Positions 9,103-17,682 of a stretch of 64,000 nt of DNA are shown one piece after another. The stretch is from positions 2,609,501-2,673,500 of the forward strand of contig NZ_CP006877.1 in NCBI RefSeq assembly GCF_000816845.1. The letters run 5' to 3'. Origin of the DNA: Rhizobium gallicum bv. gallicum R602sp. GTDB lineage: Bacteria > Pseudomonadota > Alphaproteobacteria > Rhizobiales > Rhizobiaceae. The translations under genes were made by a program, and so were the position numbers. The notes beneath the pieces are model-generated. The model had not been told where the DNA came from and ran no database searches. It saw only the letters and a program-made list of their open reading frames with translations. Every line of letters starts with the position of its first letter. Positions within the stretch are counted from its first letter, which is position 1.

Positions 9103-9993
9103 ATGACGCGCCTCCAGGCGAACCTGCTTCTATTGCTGGCTGCCGCCATCTGGGGCGGCGGCTTCGTCGCGCAGTCGACGGCCATGAAGGCAATCGGTCC
9201 GTTCTGGTTCATAGGATTGCGTTTTGCAGTCGCGACCGTCGCCGTCCTGCCTTTCCTGTTCCTTGAAGTGCGCAAGGCAAGTGTCCAGACGACGCGCCGC
9301 CATCTGGGGCGTTATATCTTGATCGGCCTTGCCCTTTTCGGCGGCGCTTCGACGCAACAGATCGGGCTTCAGACGACGACCGTGACGAACTCCAGCTTCA
9401 TCACCGGGCTCTATGTTGTCTTCGTGCCGCTGATCGCAGTCGCCTTCCTGCGCCGACCGCCGCACTGGATCATATGGCCGGCTGCCATCATGGCCGTCTC
9501 CGGTATCTACATGCTGTCCGGCGGGCATCTTTCCGCGTTGACCACGGGCGACGGCCTGACAGTCGTCTGTGCCGCATTCTGGGCGATCCAGATCACGCTC
9601 GCCGGCACGACGGTCTCCGAGACGGGAAGGCCGCTTACGCTGTCGGCATCCCAATTCGCCGTGACGGCGGTCGCCGCGCTCTTCGTGGCCGCAATTGTCG
9701 AGCCTATCAGCATGGAAGCGATCTTGGGCGCGGCACCGGAGATCCTCTATGTCGGCGTCTTCTCTTCGGGCGTCGCTTTCGTGCTGCAGGTGATCGGCCA
9801 GCGCTATACCACGCCGTCGCAAGCCGCCATCTTCCTCTCCTCCGAAGCGCTGTTCGGCTCGGCACTCGGCGCACTGCTGCTTGGAGAGACGATGCCGCCG
9901 CTCGGCTATGCGGGCTGTGCGCTGATGTTTATCGCTATGCTTGTGGTCGAATTGGTACCGGAAGTCGGAAAAAGACGCGCCCAGCCCGCTTGA
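9103..9993 (+). CDS. DMT-superfamily transporter (EamA type)
   Basis: 296 residues with about ten hydrophobic helices and two EamA repeats, starting MTRLQANLLLLLAAAIWGGG. Typical landmarks are IWGGGFVAQSTAMKAIGPFW, RFAVATVAVLPFL, GLQTTTVTNSSFITGLYVVF and, in repeat two, TTPSQAAIFLSSEALFGSAL. The family exports metabolites or drugs across the inner membrane; the substrate is not predictable. GAGGAC lies eight bases before the start. It stands alone with a large AT-richer gap downstream. Confidence 0.9.
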   Translation: MTRLQANLLLLLAAAIWGGGFVAQSTAMKAIGPFWFIGLRFAVATVAVLPFLFLEVRKASVQTTRRHLGRYILIGLALFGGASTQQIGLQTTTVTNSSFITGLYVVFVPLIAVAFLRRPPHWIIWPAAIMAVSGIYMLSGGHLSALTTGDGLTVVCAAFWAIQITLAGTTVSETGRPLTLSASQFAVTAVAALFVAAIVEPISMEAILGAAPEILYVGVFSSGVAFVLQVIGQRYTTPSQAAIFLSSEALFGSALGALLLGETMPPLGYAGCALMFIAMLVVELVPEVGKRRAQPA

Positions 9994-10476
9994 GGTATGG
10001 CTTTTTCCGGGTTGGACGGCAATTCTGGAAAAAATTTAGCGCGCCGTCCAAGACGCGCTATCATTGCATTTTTGGGAAAAACTGCGCTCAACTTATATTG
10101 CAAGCAATACAAAACCTTAATCATACGTGGACTGCGAGCGAAATTTTGCGTTTTGACGCCAATAGGGATCGCCGACCTGAATGTGCTTTCGATAACACGT
10201 TAAAAAACTTTTGCTTGCCAATTCCCCTTAATCGCAGCAATCTCACGGCGTTCGGGCATTTTGCGAGCATGGGAAGTCCTTAAGTATGTGCGCGCCGGAA
10301 ACGCTAATATTCCGGTCAGCCGGTCTCGCCAAGATGGGGAATAATCCCGTCATGAGACAGGCCGAGGTAGAGGGGACCTTTTTCTCGAATTTCAAGAATT
10401 GCCTGCCAACGCCCCGCAAGGGACATAGTTGATGCTGCCCGTGTGGATGGCGGGCAGAGAGAAAGGGACCTGACGC
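9994..10476. other. Long AT-richer leader region upstream of the cold-shock gene
   Basis: 483 bases with no recognisable coding sequence and visibly lower GC than its neighbours. The last part (about 10315–10400) contains nested inverted segments (GGTCTC…GAGAC around GGG…CCC) and a CTTTTTCTC run, so it may form the long structured 5' leader common for cold-shock mRNAs. No promoter could be placed with confidence. Confidence 0.4.
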
Positions 10477-10692
10477 ATGGCCGAGACTGGCACTGTAAAA
10501 TTCTTCAATACCGACAAAGGCTTTGGATTCATCAAGCCGGACAAGGGTGGCGCCGACATCTTTGTTCACATTTCCGCCGTTCAGGCTTCCGGCCTTGCCG
10601 GGCTGACGGAAAATCAAAAGGTCAGCTTCGACACGGAGCCGGATCGTCGCGGCAAGGGCCCCAAGGCCGTCAATCTGCAGATTGCGGGCTGA
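10477..10692 (+). CDS. Cold-shock domain protein (CspA family)
   Basis: 71 residues forming a single cold-shock OB fold. RNP1 is KGFGFIKPD (about 14–22) and RNP2 is DIFVHISAV. The start MAETGTVKFFNTDKGFGFI is typical of the alphaproteobacterial CspA group, RNA chaperones that melt mRNA secondary structure. A good AAAGGGACC ribosome site precedes the start. It has a long upstream leader and its own terminator, consistent with monocistronic, post-transcriptionally regulated expression. Rhizobia have several paralogues, so I give no specific symbol. Confidence 0.95.
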   Translation: MAETGTVKFFNTDKGFGFIKPDKGGADIFVHISAVQASGLAGLTENQKVSFDTEPDRRGKGPKAVNLQIAG

Positions 10693-10723
10693 GTCCTCTC
10701 CAAGGCCGTCGAATTCGAGTTGA

Positions 10724-10748
10724 GGCCCGGCAGCGATGCCGGGTTTTG
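10724..10748 (+). terminator. Intrinsic terminator of the cold-shock gene
   Basis: CCCGGC–AGCGAT–GCCGGG followed by TTTTGTC, 32 bases after the stop codon. Confidence 0.8.
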
Positions 10749-10838
10749 TCATTCAGCGTCCGTTCAGATAGCCGCCACTATGTTGTCATCATCACGGTGC
10801 AGGAACCGCTCACGGGGTTCCAAGAACAGGATATAATC

Positions 10839-11252
10839 ATGAACAGGCTCGCCAAGACATTTCTTCTGACCGCTACTGCCGCAGCCCTCACCCTTTCTGT
10901 AATTGGCGAAGCATCCGCCCGTGACCGCTGGCATCGCCATCACAATGGCGACGCAGCGCTTGTCGGCGGCGCCGTCGGTCTTGCAACCGGCCTGATCGTC
11001 GGCTCGGCCATCGCCAATCAGCCACGCTATTATGAAGAGCCGCGCTATATCGATCCGCCCTATGAGCCGGAATATGAAGCCGTGCCGGTTTACCGCGCAC
11101 CGCCGCGTTACTACGCCCCTGTCCGGGCTGATATCGAGCCCTGGACGCCGCAGTGGGAGCGCTACTGCTCCTACCGCTACCGCAGCTTCGATCCGAGAAG
11201 CGGCACCTTCGTCGGCAACGACGGCCGCGAGCACTTTTGCACCGCAGGCTGA
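10839..11252 (+). CDS. BA14K-like secreted protein
   Basis: 137 residues with an N-terminal signal sequence (FLLTATAAALTLSVIGEASA), a His/Arg-rich patch (RDRWHRHHNGD), a hydrophobic Gly/Ala segment (ALVGGAVGLATGLIVGSAIA), a Tyr/Pro-rich middle, and the C-terminal BA14K box WERYCSYRYRSFDPRSGTF ending with a second Cys (HFCTAG). The two cysteines could form a disulfide. BA14K was first described as a Brucella immunoreactive protein with lectin-like activity; the role in rhizobia is unclear. It is monocistronic. Confidence 0.85.
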   Translation: MNRLAKTFLLTATAAALTLSVIGEASARDRWHRHHNGDAALVGGAVGLATGLIVGSAIANQPRYYEEPRYIDPPYEPEYEAVPVYRAPPRYYAPVRADIEPWTPQWERYCSYRYRSFDPRSGTFVGNDGREHFCTAG

Positions 11253-11275
11253 TCCGCGGACCAATTTTAAACGCA

Positions 11276-11306
11276 AAGCGCCGCTTAACGGGCGGCGCTT
11301 TTGTTT
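11276..11306 (+). terminator. Terminator between convergent BA14K and MBL genes
   Basis: AAGCGCCGC–TTAACGG–GCGGCGCTT followed by TTGTTTTG. The stem is flanked by A and T runs on both sides, so it may terminate both the BA14K transcript and the convergent MBL-fold gene. Confidence 0.75.
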
Positions 11307-11322
11307 TGATCGTCTGTCGAGA

Positions 11323-11967
11323 TCAGATACCCCTGAGGAACGGGTTGCCGCGTCGCTCGTCGCCGATGCGGCTCCCAGGGCCATGGCCGCAGATGAAGCC
11401 GACTTCATCTCCGAGAGGCAGGACCTTGTCGCGGATCGAACCCAGCAGCTGCTGGTGATTGCCACCCGGCAGATCGGTTCGGCCGATCGAGCCGTTGAAG
11501 AGCACGTCGCCGAGATGGGCGAAGTTCTGGGCGCGATTGAAATAGATGACATGGCCGGGCGCGTGGCCGGGTGTGTGATAGACTTCAAACTCGTGGCTAC
11601 CGAAGGAAATCCTGTCGCCATCCTTCAGCCAGCGGTCCGGCACGACGTTTTGAAGACCGGGAATGCCGTATTGCTGCGCCTGCATCTCGATCCGTTCCAG
11701 CAATGGCCGATCGTCCTCGTGCGGACCGACGATTTCAACGCCGAGCGCTTCCTTCAGTTCTTTCGCGCCACCCGCGTGGTCGAGATGCCCGTGCGTCAGC
11801 CAGATCTCTTTGATGGTCAGACTGTTCTCTTTAAGCGCTTTCAGTATGACCGGCACATCGCCGCCCGGATCGACGACCACGCCCTCCTTCGTGTCCGGAT
11901 CGAAGAGAACCGTGCAGTTCTGCTGGAAGGGTGTCACTGGAATGATGCCGGCCTGGAGCATGCCCAT
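11323..11967 (-). CDS. MBL-fold metallo-hydrolase (glyoxalase II-like)
   Basis: 214 residues. The metal-binding motif is THGHLDHAGG (HxHxDH, about residues 59–68), with further ligands in HTPGHAPGHVIYF, LGDVLFNGSIGRTD and the C-terminal ICGHGPGSRIGDE. This matches the single-domain glyoxalase II-like group, thiolester hydrolases of the YcbL type. ATG 11967 is preceded by GAGG at good spacing. Substrate is unknown; S-D-lactoylglutathione-like thioesters are plausible. It is a single-gene unit, convergent with the BA14K gene. Confidence 0.88.
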   Translation of the reverse strand: MGMLQAGIIPVTPFQQNCTVLFDPDTKEGVVVDPGGDVPVILKALKENSLTIKEIWLTHGHLDHAGGAKELKEALGVEIVGPHEDDRPLLERIEMQAQQYGIPGLQNVVPDRWLKDGDRISFGSHEFEVYHTPGHAPGHVIYFNRAQNFAHLGDVLFNGSIGRTDLPGGNHQQLLGSIRDKVLPLGDEVGFICGHGPGSRIGDERRGNPFLRGI

Positions 11968-12243
11968 GATATGCCTCGCTTGTCTCTGCCTGCTTCCGAT
12001 ATAGCCGGAAAGGTCATCAAAGCCAGCCGCTTTTTGGTGGGCATCGCCCTTGCCTCACGCCTTCAAGACGCATCGTAACAACAGTTCATCGCTTCTGAAA
12101 TGTCCAGGCCCTGTCGAGCTTTATCATTAGATTTCAATTCGTTGCGATTTTCCGATGAATCCAGATTTCAGCCCGCGCGGCCAAGCGGCGGAACTAGACG
12201 GTGAACGAAGCGTTTCATTCCAGCTAAAGCAAGGAGAAAAAGA

Positions 12244-12861
12244 ATGACCTTCACGAGAAATCTTTTCCTGGCAGGTGCCGTGCTCGCCGCGAGCGCTGGC
12301 TTTGCCAATGCGGAAATGAGCGCGACGGCCATCAACGACCTCAACGTGCGTTCCGGGCCTGGCCCGCAATATCCCTCGGTCGGCGTCGCAACGCGCGGCT
12401 CTGCGGCCATCTTGGATGGCTGCATCCAGGGCAGCCGCTGGTGCCGCGTCGATGTTAACGGCATGCGCGGCTGGGTCTATGCTGAATACCTGCAGGTCGA
12501 GCACCAAGGCAACGCGATGATCGTGGAAGAGAACGAGGCCGTTCTTGGCGTCCCGTCTGTGACTTATGAGTCGACCGCAACCGTCGTGCCCGCCGATCCG
12601 CAGCCCGCGCCCGGCGATGAACTGCTTGGCCCCGTCGGCTCCGTGGAAGCGATAACGCCACCGGAGACGGTCCGCACCTATATCGAAACCACGCCGACGC
12701 AGACGGTTCAGCTGGGCGGCGATGTCGTCGTGGGTGCCGAGGTTCCGGATACCGTGACCTTCCAGGAGATTCCCGACTACCAGTACCGCTATGTGCGTAT
12801 CAATGACCGGCCCGTGCTCGTCGATCCCGGCACCCGCCGCATCGTCTATGTCTATCAATAG
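12244..12861 (+). CDS. Periplasmic SH3 / DUF1236 protein
   Basis: 205 residues. Signal peptide about 1–23 (NLFLAGAVLAASAGFANA), then a bacterial SH3 domain (INDLNVRSGPGPQYPSVGVA through RWCRVDVNGMRGWVYAEYLQ, about 30–88), a Pro/Val-rich linker, and a C-terminal DUF1236 module (about 140–205) ending VLVDPGTRRIVYVYQ. Bacterial SH3 domains usually bind peptidoglycan or peptides in the envelope, which suggests a cell-wall-associated role. A perfect hairpin (TGAGGCGGTC/GACCGCCTCA) just downstream may end the transcript. Confidence 0.85.
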   Translation: MTFTRNLFLAGAVLAASAGFANAEMSATAINDLNVRSGPGPQYPSVGVATRGSAAILDGCIQGSRWCRVDVNGMRGWVYAEYLQVEHQGNAMIVEENEAVLGVPSVTYESTATVVPADPQPAPGDELLGPVGSVEAITPPETVRTYIETTPTQTVQLGGDVVVGAEVPDTVTFQEIPDYQYRYVRINDRPVLVDPGTRRIVYVYQ

Positions 12862-13187
12862 GGGTGCAGTGTGAGGCGGTCGTTGGACCGCCTCATCCGT
12901 TAGAGTTTCCAGCAGCTTTCTCCCGCACCGAACCTCGCGGGTCGCTTTTGGCGCTCCTTTTCCTTCTTCGACATGATAAAATCGCACACGTCGCAGGAGC
13001 GGCGTGGGGCGGCGATCCGCATTGATCGCCCCGGGAGGAAACCACCGAAGAGCGCTTCCGTTCATCACGCAACTGATTGACGGTACATCGGCGGGCGCAT
13101 CCTCGACCGTTGTCGGAATGATGAATGGTGCGGGCGCGGTGAACCAAAGTACGGTGCGCGGAAGGCTCGACTTGCACGATGGAGACG
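12862..13187. other. Intergenic gap with one hairpin
   Basis: 326 bases between the convergent SH3/DUF1236 gene and the aminotransferase gene. At 12872–12895 lies a perfect 10-bp stem, TGAGGCGGTC–GTTG–GACCGCCTCA, lacking a clear T run and so only a possible terminator. I saw no protein similarity on either strand in the remainder. Confidence 0.45.
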
Positions 13188-14081
13188 TTACTCGGCCGCG
13201 ATAGACGCCCCCGGATAAACTTCCTTCATGTAGTCGTTCATCAGCGTCTCGGAGATCGTCGCCGGCGTGAATTTATAAGGTCCGATCTCGGAGACCGGCG
13301 TCACTTCCGCAGCAGAGCCCGTCAAGAAGCATTCGCTGAAGCCCGAAAGCTCTTCTGGCTGGATTGCCCGCTCGACGACCGGATAGCCGCGGCGCTTGGC
13401 GAGTTCGATCACCGTCTGGCGCGTAATGCCGTTAAGGAAGCAGTCGGGAAGCGGCGTATGGATGACGTCATCCTTGACGAAGAAGATGTTGGCGCCCGTC
13501 GCTTCGGCGACCTGGCCGCGGTAATCGAGCATCATCGCATCCGCATAGCCCTTGGCCTCCGCTGCATGCTTGGAGATGGTGCAGATCATGTAGAGGCCGG
13601 CGGCCTTCGACGAAGACGGTGCCGTCTTCGGATCGGGGCGGCGATATTCGGCGATATCGAGGCGGATGCCCTTGAGCTTTTCGGCGGGATTGAAGTAGCT
13701 GCCCCACTGCCAGATGGCGATCGCGACATTGATGCGGTTCGACTGCGCCGAAATCCCCATCATTTCGCTACCGCGCCAGGCGATCGGGCGCACATAGGCC
13801 TCGGAAAAACCTTGGCGCTTCAGCAGTTCGATAGTTGCCCTATCGAGTTCCTCGACCGAGTAAGGCACCTTGAATCCAAGGATTTCAGCGGAGTTGTGAA
13901 GACGCTGGTTATGCTCCGTCAGCTTGAAAACGCGGCCGCCATAGGCGCGCTCGCCTTCGAAGACTGCGCTGGCATAATGCAGACCATGCGTCAGCACGTG
14001 AACCTTCGCGTCCTTCCACGGCACGAATTCGCCGTTGAACCAGATTTCGCCATCCAGCTGGTCGAAGGGAACTGAAGCCAT
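13188..14081 (-). CDS. ilvE: Branched-chain amino acid aminotransferase
   Basis: 297-residue fold-type IV PLP enzyme. It begins MASVPFDQLDGEIWFNGEFV, with THGLHYASAVFEGERAYGG, YVRPIAWRGSEMMGIS, SSSKAAGLYMICTISKHAAE, and the cofactor segment GQVAEATGANIFFVKDD. These features match branched-chain aminotransferases of the YbgE/IlvE class, performing the last step of Leu, Ile and Val synthesis. D-amino-acid aminotransferase or aminodeoxychorismate lyase are related alternatives but fit less well. I chose the ATG at 14081 rather than 14105 because family members begin there. Confidence 0.9.
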   Translation of the reverse strand: MASVPFDQLDGEIWFNGEFVPWKDAKVHVLTHGLHYASAVFEGERAYGGRVFKLTEHNQRLHNSAEILGFKVPYSVEELDRATIELLKRQGFSEAYVRPIAWRGSEMMGISAQSNRINVAIAIWQWGSYFNPAEKLKGIRLDIAEYRRPDPKTAPSSSKAAGLYMICTISKHAAEAKGYADAMMLDYRGQVAEATGANIFFVKDDVIHTPLPDCFLNGITRQTVIELAKRRGYPVVERAIQPEELSGFSECFLTGSAAEVTPVSEIGPYKFTPATISETLMNDYMKEVYPGASIAAE

Positions 14082-14319
14082 TCTCTTATCCTCCGGCGCC
14101 CGCACGCCATGCCTGTTGATTGTTGCCCATATTACGTTTTATCCACTACGCAGTGGGGAAAATATGCGTTGTATGGGGAGGAAAGACGGGCCGGTTTCGA
14201 ACGAGCGTCCCGCCTCCGCAAAGTCTGGGGAAGCTAACAGCGGCGTAAAATTGTGTCAACAAAGCTGACATATCTTTGCTAAAGTTTCCCGGGGCCTGCA
14301 GAATGAGAAAGGAAATGAC

Positions 14320-14820
14320 GTGGCGGCACGACAGACCAGCTCGAAAGTAGCCAAAGCCGAACCATTGGCCGCACCGATGGAAAACACCGGCACCATCGAT
14401 TTCGAGATCATCGAGCTCTTCTTTTTCGCCTATCGCGATTTCGTCTCTGATCCGGATGCGATCCTCGAAAAGAGCGGGTTCGGCCGGGCCCATCATCGGG
14501 TAGTGCATTTCGTTAACCGTGAACCGGGCATGACCGTTGCCGATCTTTTGGATACATTGAAAATTACCAAACAGAGCCTCGCTCGAGTGCTCAAACAACT
14601 GATCGATTCGGGGTATATTCGTCAGGTTGCTGGGCCTGAAGATCGGCGCCAGCGTAAGCTTTATCCGACCAAGACCGGGCGCGAACTCGCGCTCGCTCTG
14701 GCGGAGCCGCAATCGCGCCGCATTGAGAGAGCATTCGACGGTGCCGCTCCGGACGTGCGCGAAAGCGTGAAGGCATTTCTGAGGGGTATGAGGGACAGGC
14801 AAACAACGAAAGCGGATTGA
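14320..14820 (+). CDS. petP: MarR-family regulator, PetP-like
   Basis: 166 residues with a GTG start preceded by AAAGGAAATGAC. The MarR winged helix spans about 65–130: FVNREPGMTVADLLDTLKIT, KQSLARVLKQLIDSGYIRQV and the wing GPEDRRQRKLYPTKTGRE. Its stop abuts the ATG of the response regulator. A MarR protein paired with this type of OmpR regulator is the PetP/PetR arrangement described in Rhodobacter capsulatus, where it influences respiratory and cytochrome genes. Here it is about 24 kb from petABC. The symbol follows that pairing. Confidence 0.75.
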   Translation: MAARQTSSKVAKAEPLAAPMENTGTIDFEIIELFFFAYRDFVSDPDAILEKSGFGRAHHRVVHFVNREPGMTVADLLDTLKITKQSLARVLKQLIDSGYIRQVAGPEDRRQRKLYPTKTGRELALALAEPQSRRIERAFDGAAPDVRESVKAFLRGMRDRQTTKAD

Positions 14821-15519
14821 ATGGCGGGGAAAACAATCATTTCTGATGACGCGGCGCATCTTCTGGTGGTCGATGACGACACCCGAATCCGCGCTCTTTT
14901 GAACCGTTACCTGACGGAGAACGGCTTCCGGGTGACCGTGGCTGCCGATGGTGCCGAGGCGCAACGCAAGCTCGCCGGGCTCGACTTCGATCTCATCATC
15001 ATGGATGTGATGATGCCGGGCGAATCCGGCATCGACGTGACGCGCGGCCTGCGCGCCATTAAGAACGTGCCGATCATCATGCTCACAGCGCTTGCGGAAT
15101 CCGACAATCGCATTGCGGGCCTTGAAGCCGGCGCCGACGATTATCTCTCGAAGCCTTTCGATCCGCGCGAACTGGTGCTGCGCGTCAATAATATCCTGCG
15201 CCGCAACGCCTCGGACGCGCCGAAGATCGAGCAGATCATGTTCGGCCCATACACTTTCTCGCTCACCCGAAAGGAATTGAAGAAGGCGACGGAAGTGATC
15301 CGCCTCACAGACCGCGAGCAGGAAATCATGCTGCTTTTTGCCAAGCGCGCCGGCGACACTATTCCGCGGCACGAGCTCATCGGCAACGACGTCGACGTCG
15401 GGGAGCGCACGATCGACGTGCAGATCAATCGCCTCCGTCGCAAGATAGAGGACGACCCTGCAAATCCTGTCTGGCTCCAGACGGTTCGTGGTATAGGATA
15501 CAGGCTGAGCATCGATTGA
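14821..15519 (+). CDS. petR: OmpR-family response regulator, PetR-like
   Basis: 232 residues with a receiver domain (LLVVDDDTRIR acidic pocket, phospho-acceptor Asp about 62 in LIIMDVMMPGESG, Thr in MLTALAE, Lys in YLSKPFDPRE) and a C-terminal winged helix (RLTDREQEIMLLFAKRAGD, DVDVGERTIDVQINRLRRKI, TVRGIGYRLSID). It starts immediately after the MarR stop and is followed after 28 bases by a histidine kinase, so regulator and sensor are an operon. By resemblance to R. capsulatus PetR it may act on respiratory genes; targets are not visible. Confidence 0.8.
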   Translation: MAGKTIISDDAAHLLVVDDDTRIRALLNRYLTENGFRVTVAADGAEAQRKLAGLDFDLIIMDVMMPGESGIDVTRGLRAIKNVPIIMLTALAESDNRIAGLEAGADDYLSKPFDPRELVLRVNNILRRNASDAPKIEQIMFGPYTFSLTRKELKKATEVIRLTDREQEIMLLFAKRAGDTIPRHELIGNDVDVGERTIDVQINRLRRKIEDDPANPVWLQTVRGIGYRLSID

Positions 15520-15547
15520 TGGCCTCAACGTCAGGATCGCGACAGTG

Positions 15548-16924
15548 ATGGTAACTTTCGACTCCCTGCGCCGCGAAGAACGATCGCCAGCCTCCGGATG
15601 GAAAGGATTCGGCCGTTGGCTGCGCCGCCACCTGCCGACCGGCCTCTACGTCCGTTCGCTGCTGATCATCATCATTCCCATGGTGCTGCTGCAGTCCGTC
15701 GTCGCCGCGGTCTTCATGGAGCGTCATTGGCAGATGGTGACGCAACGCCTGTCGATGGCCGTCACCCGCGATATTGCGGCAATCATCCAAATCATCGAAA
15801 CCTATCCGCAGGATACGGACTATAGGGAGGCCACGCGCATCGCCCGCGAGCAGTTGAACCTGCAGATTTCGATCGAGCCTGACGGAGATCTGCCGCCGCC
15901 GCGCGAAAAGCCGTTCTTCTCCATCCTCGACGGCATTTTGAGCGATGAGATCAGCGACCAGATCAAACGACCCTTCTGGATCGACACGGTGGGAGACTCG
16001 AGCCTCGTCGAAATCCGTATAAAGCTCGACGACAAGATTCTGCGCGTTTTGACCAAGCGCAACCAGACCTATGCGTCGAACACGCACATTTTCATCGTCT
16101 GGATGGTCGGCGCTTCTCTCGTGCTCATCGGCGTGTCGATCCTCTTTCTGCGCGGTCAGATTCGGCCGATCCTGACGCTCGCGCAAGCCGCCGAAAGCTT
16201 CGGAAAGGGACACAAACACGATGACTTCTATCCGCGCGGCGCCGACGAGGTCAGGCGCGCGGGTCTTGCCTTTATCCTGATGCGCGAACGCATCGAACGG
16301 CAGATCGAACAGCGAACCGCAATGCTGACCGGCGTCAGTCACGACCTACGCACGGTGCTCACGCGCTTCAAGCTGCAGCTTGCCCTCGCCGGCAATAGCC
16401 CGGAACTGCAAGGACTGAATGAGGACGTCAACGACATGCAGTCGATGCTCGAAGCCTACATGGCCTTTGCGCGCAGCGAGATCGAGGAAGATGTCGGAGA
16501 ACTAAAGCTTACCGAACTGCTCGGAAAGATCGCAACGGATTTCGCTCTGCACGAAAAGCAACTCACCTATTCGATCGAAGGCGAAGACAAGATCTCAGTC
16601 CGGCCGAACGCATTTACGCGCCTGGTGACCAACCTCGCATCCAACGCCCGCCGCTATGCGAATACGCTGAACATCGAAGCGAAGCACGGCGCAAAATGGC
16701 TGACGCTGAATTTCGACGACGATGGCCCCGGCATTCCCGAAAAGAACCGCGAGGATGTCTTCAAGCCCTTCTTCCGTCTGGACGAAGCACGCAATTTGGA
16801 CGATTCCGGCACCGGGCTCGGCCTTGCGATCGCGCGCGATATCGCCCGCAGCCATGGCGGCAATGTCACGCTCGGCGACAGCCCGCTCGGCGGTCTCCGC
16901 GCCACCATCCGCATCCCCGCGTGA
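15548..16924 (+). CDS. EnvZ-like sensor histidine kinase
   Basis: 458 residues: transmembrane helix about 37–57 (SLLIIIIPMVLLQSVVAAVF), a periplasmic domain of about 120 residues, a second helix about 177–200 (FIVWMVGASLVLIGVSILFL), HAMP, a HisKA box GVSHDLRTVLTRFKLQLALA with His near 264, and an ATPase domain (NLASNARRYA, DDGPGIPEK, GTGLGLAIARDIARSHGG). Residue H+5 is Val where EnvZ-type kinases usually have Pro (HDLRTPLTR). It lies in the operon with petP/petR and is their likely kinase. ATG 15548 is used; GTG 15545 is also possible. Confidence 0.9.
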   Translation: MVTFDSLRREERSPASGWKGFGRWLRRHLPTGLYVRSLLIIIIPMVLLQSVVAAVFMERHWQMVTQRLSMAVTRDIAAIIQIIETYPQDTDYREATRIAREQLNLQISIEPDGDLPPPREKPFFSILDGILSDEISDQIKRPFWIDTVGDSSLVEIRIKLDDKILRVLTKRNQTYASNTHIFIVWMVGASLVLIGVSILFLRGQIRPILTLAQAAESFGKGHKHDDFYPRGADEVRRAGLAFILMRERIERQIEQRTAMLTGVSHDLRTVLTRFKLQLALAGNSPELQGLNEDVNDMQSMLEAYMAFARSEIEEDVGELKLTELLGKIATDFALHEKQLTYSIEGEDKISVRPNAFTRLVTNLASNARRYANTLNIEAKHGAKWLTLNFDDDGPGIPEKNREDVFKPFFRLDEARNLDDSGTGLGLAIARDIARSHGGNVTLGDSPLGGLRATIRIPA

Positions 16925-16931
16925 GTTCCAG

Positions 16932-17513
16932 ATGGCAATCGACCGGAAAGAAATGACCTGGCTCAATCCTCCGCCCTTGGCGGAGCTTCACGAGGGTGCA
17001 TTGCATGTCCGATCGGGCGACAAGACGGACTTCTGGCAAGGTACCTATTACGGGTTCCACCGTGATGACGGCCATTTTCTCTATCAACGGCGCAAGGGCG
17101 ACTTCACGGCGGAAGTGACATTTTCCGGACGCTATCAAGAGCTGTACGACCAGGCCGGCCTGATGGTCCGAGCAGGTTCAGCGTACTGGATGAAATGCGG
17201 AATCGAATATACCGACGGCGCAAAGCACTTCAGCACCGTCGTGACCAATGGCAATTCCGACTGGTCAGCCTTTCGCATCGAGCACGAATTCGCGCTGCTC
17301 TCCCTTCGCGTGACCCGCAACAAGGACGCAATTTTCATTCAGTACCGGACCGACCGGATCAGCGAATGGCGCATGGCGCGCCTCGCCTGGTTCGATCCGT
17401 CGATTGAGGAGGTTATGGTCGGCCCGGCATTCTGCTCGCCGCAGCGCTCTGGCTTCGAAGCCATCTTTCATGAGTTCACGCTGACTGATCCGGTCTCGCG
17501 CGACATTCACTGA
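16932..17513 (+). CDS. DUF1349 family protein
   Basis: 193 residues starting MAIDRKEMTWLNPPPLAELH, seven bases after the kinase stop, so likely the last gene of the petP–petR–kinase operon. It contains the concanavalin-like DUF1349 pattern: TDFWQGTYYGFHRDDGHFLY, TAEVTFSGRYQELYDQAGLM, WMKCGIEYTDGAKHFSTVVT and a C-terminal VGPAFCSPQRSGFEAIFHEF. It has no signal peptide and should be cytoplasmic. Members may bind carbohydrate, but no activity is established that I know of. Confidence 0.85.
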   Translation: MAIDRKEMTWLNPPPLAELHEGALHVRSGDKTDFWQGTYYGFHRDDGHFLYQRRKGDFTAEVTFSGRYQELYDQAGLMVRAGSAYWMKCGIEYTDGAKHFSTVVTNGNSDWSAFRIEHEFALLSLRVTRNKDAIFIQYRTDRISEWRMARLAWFDPSIEEVMVGPAFCSPQRSGFEAIFHEFTLTDPVSRDIH

Positions 17514-17561
17514 TCACAAAAGCTCGATACTTTTTAACATTCTAGAGAACTGGGATTTTCA

Positions 17562-17586
17562 GGGGCGACTGAGATCGCCCTTTCGG
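17562..17586 (+). terminator. Probable terminator after the petP operon
   Basis: GGGCGA–CTGAGA–TCGCCC followed by TTTCGGG, about 50 bases after the DUF1349 stop. The stem is short and the T run weak. Confidence 0.4.
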
Positions 17587-17682
17587 GTTCTCGGGAGACG
17601 GATTTAACTGCCTTCGATGGCCGTGTTCCGGCGCTAGATTGCATAGATAACATCTGGCACGCCAAATGAACCGAAGCTCGGA

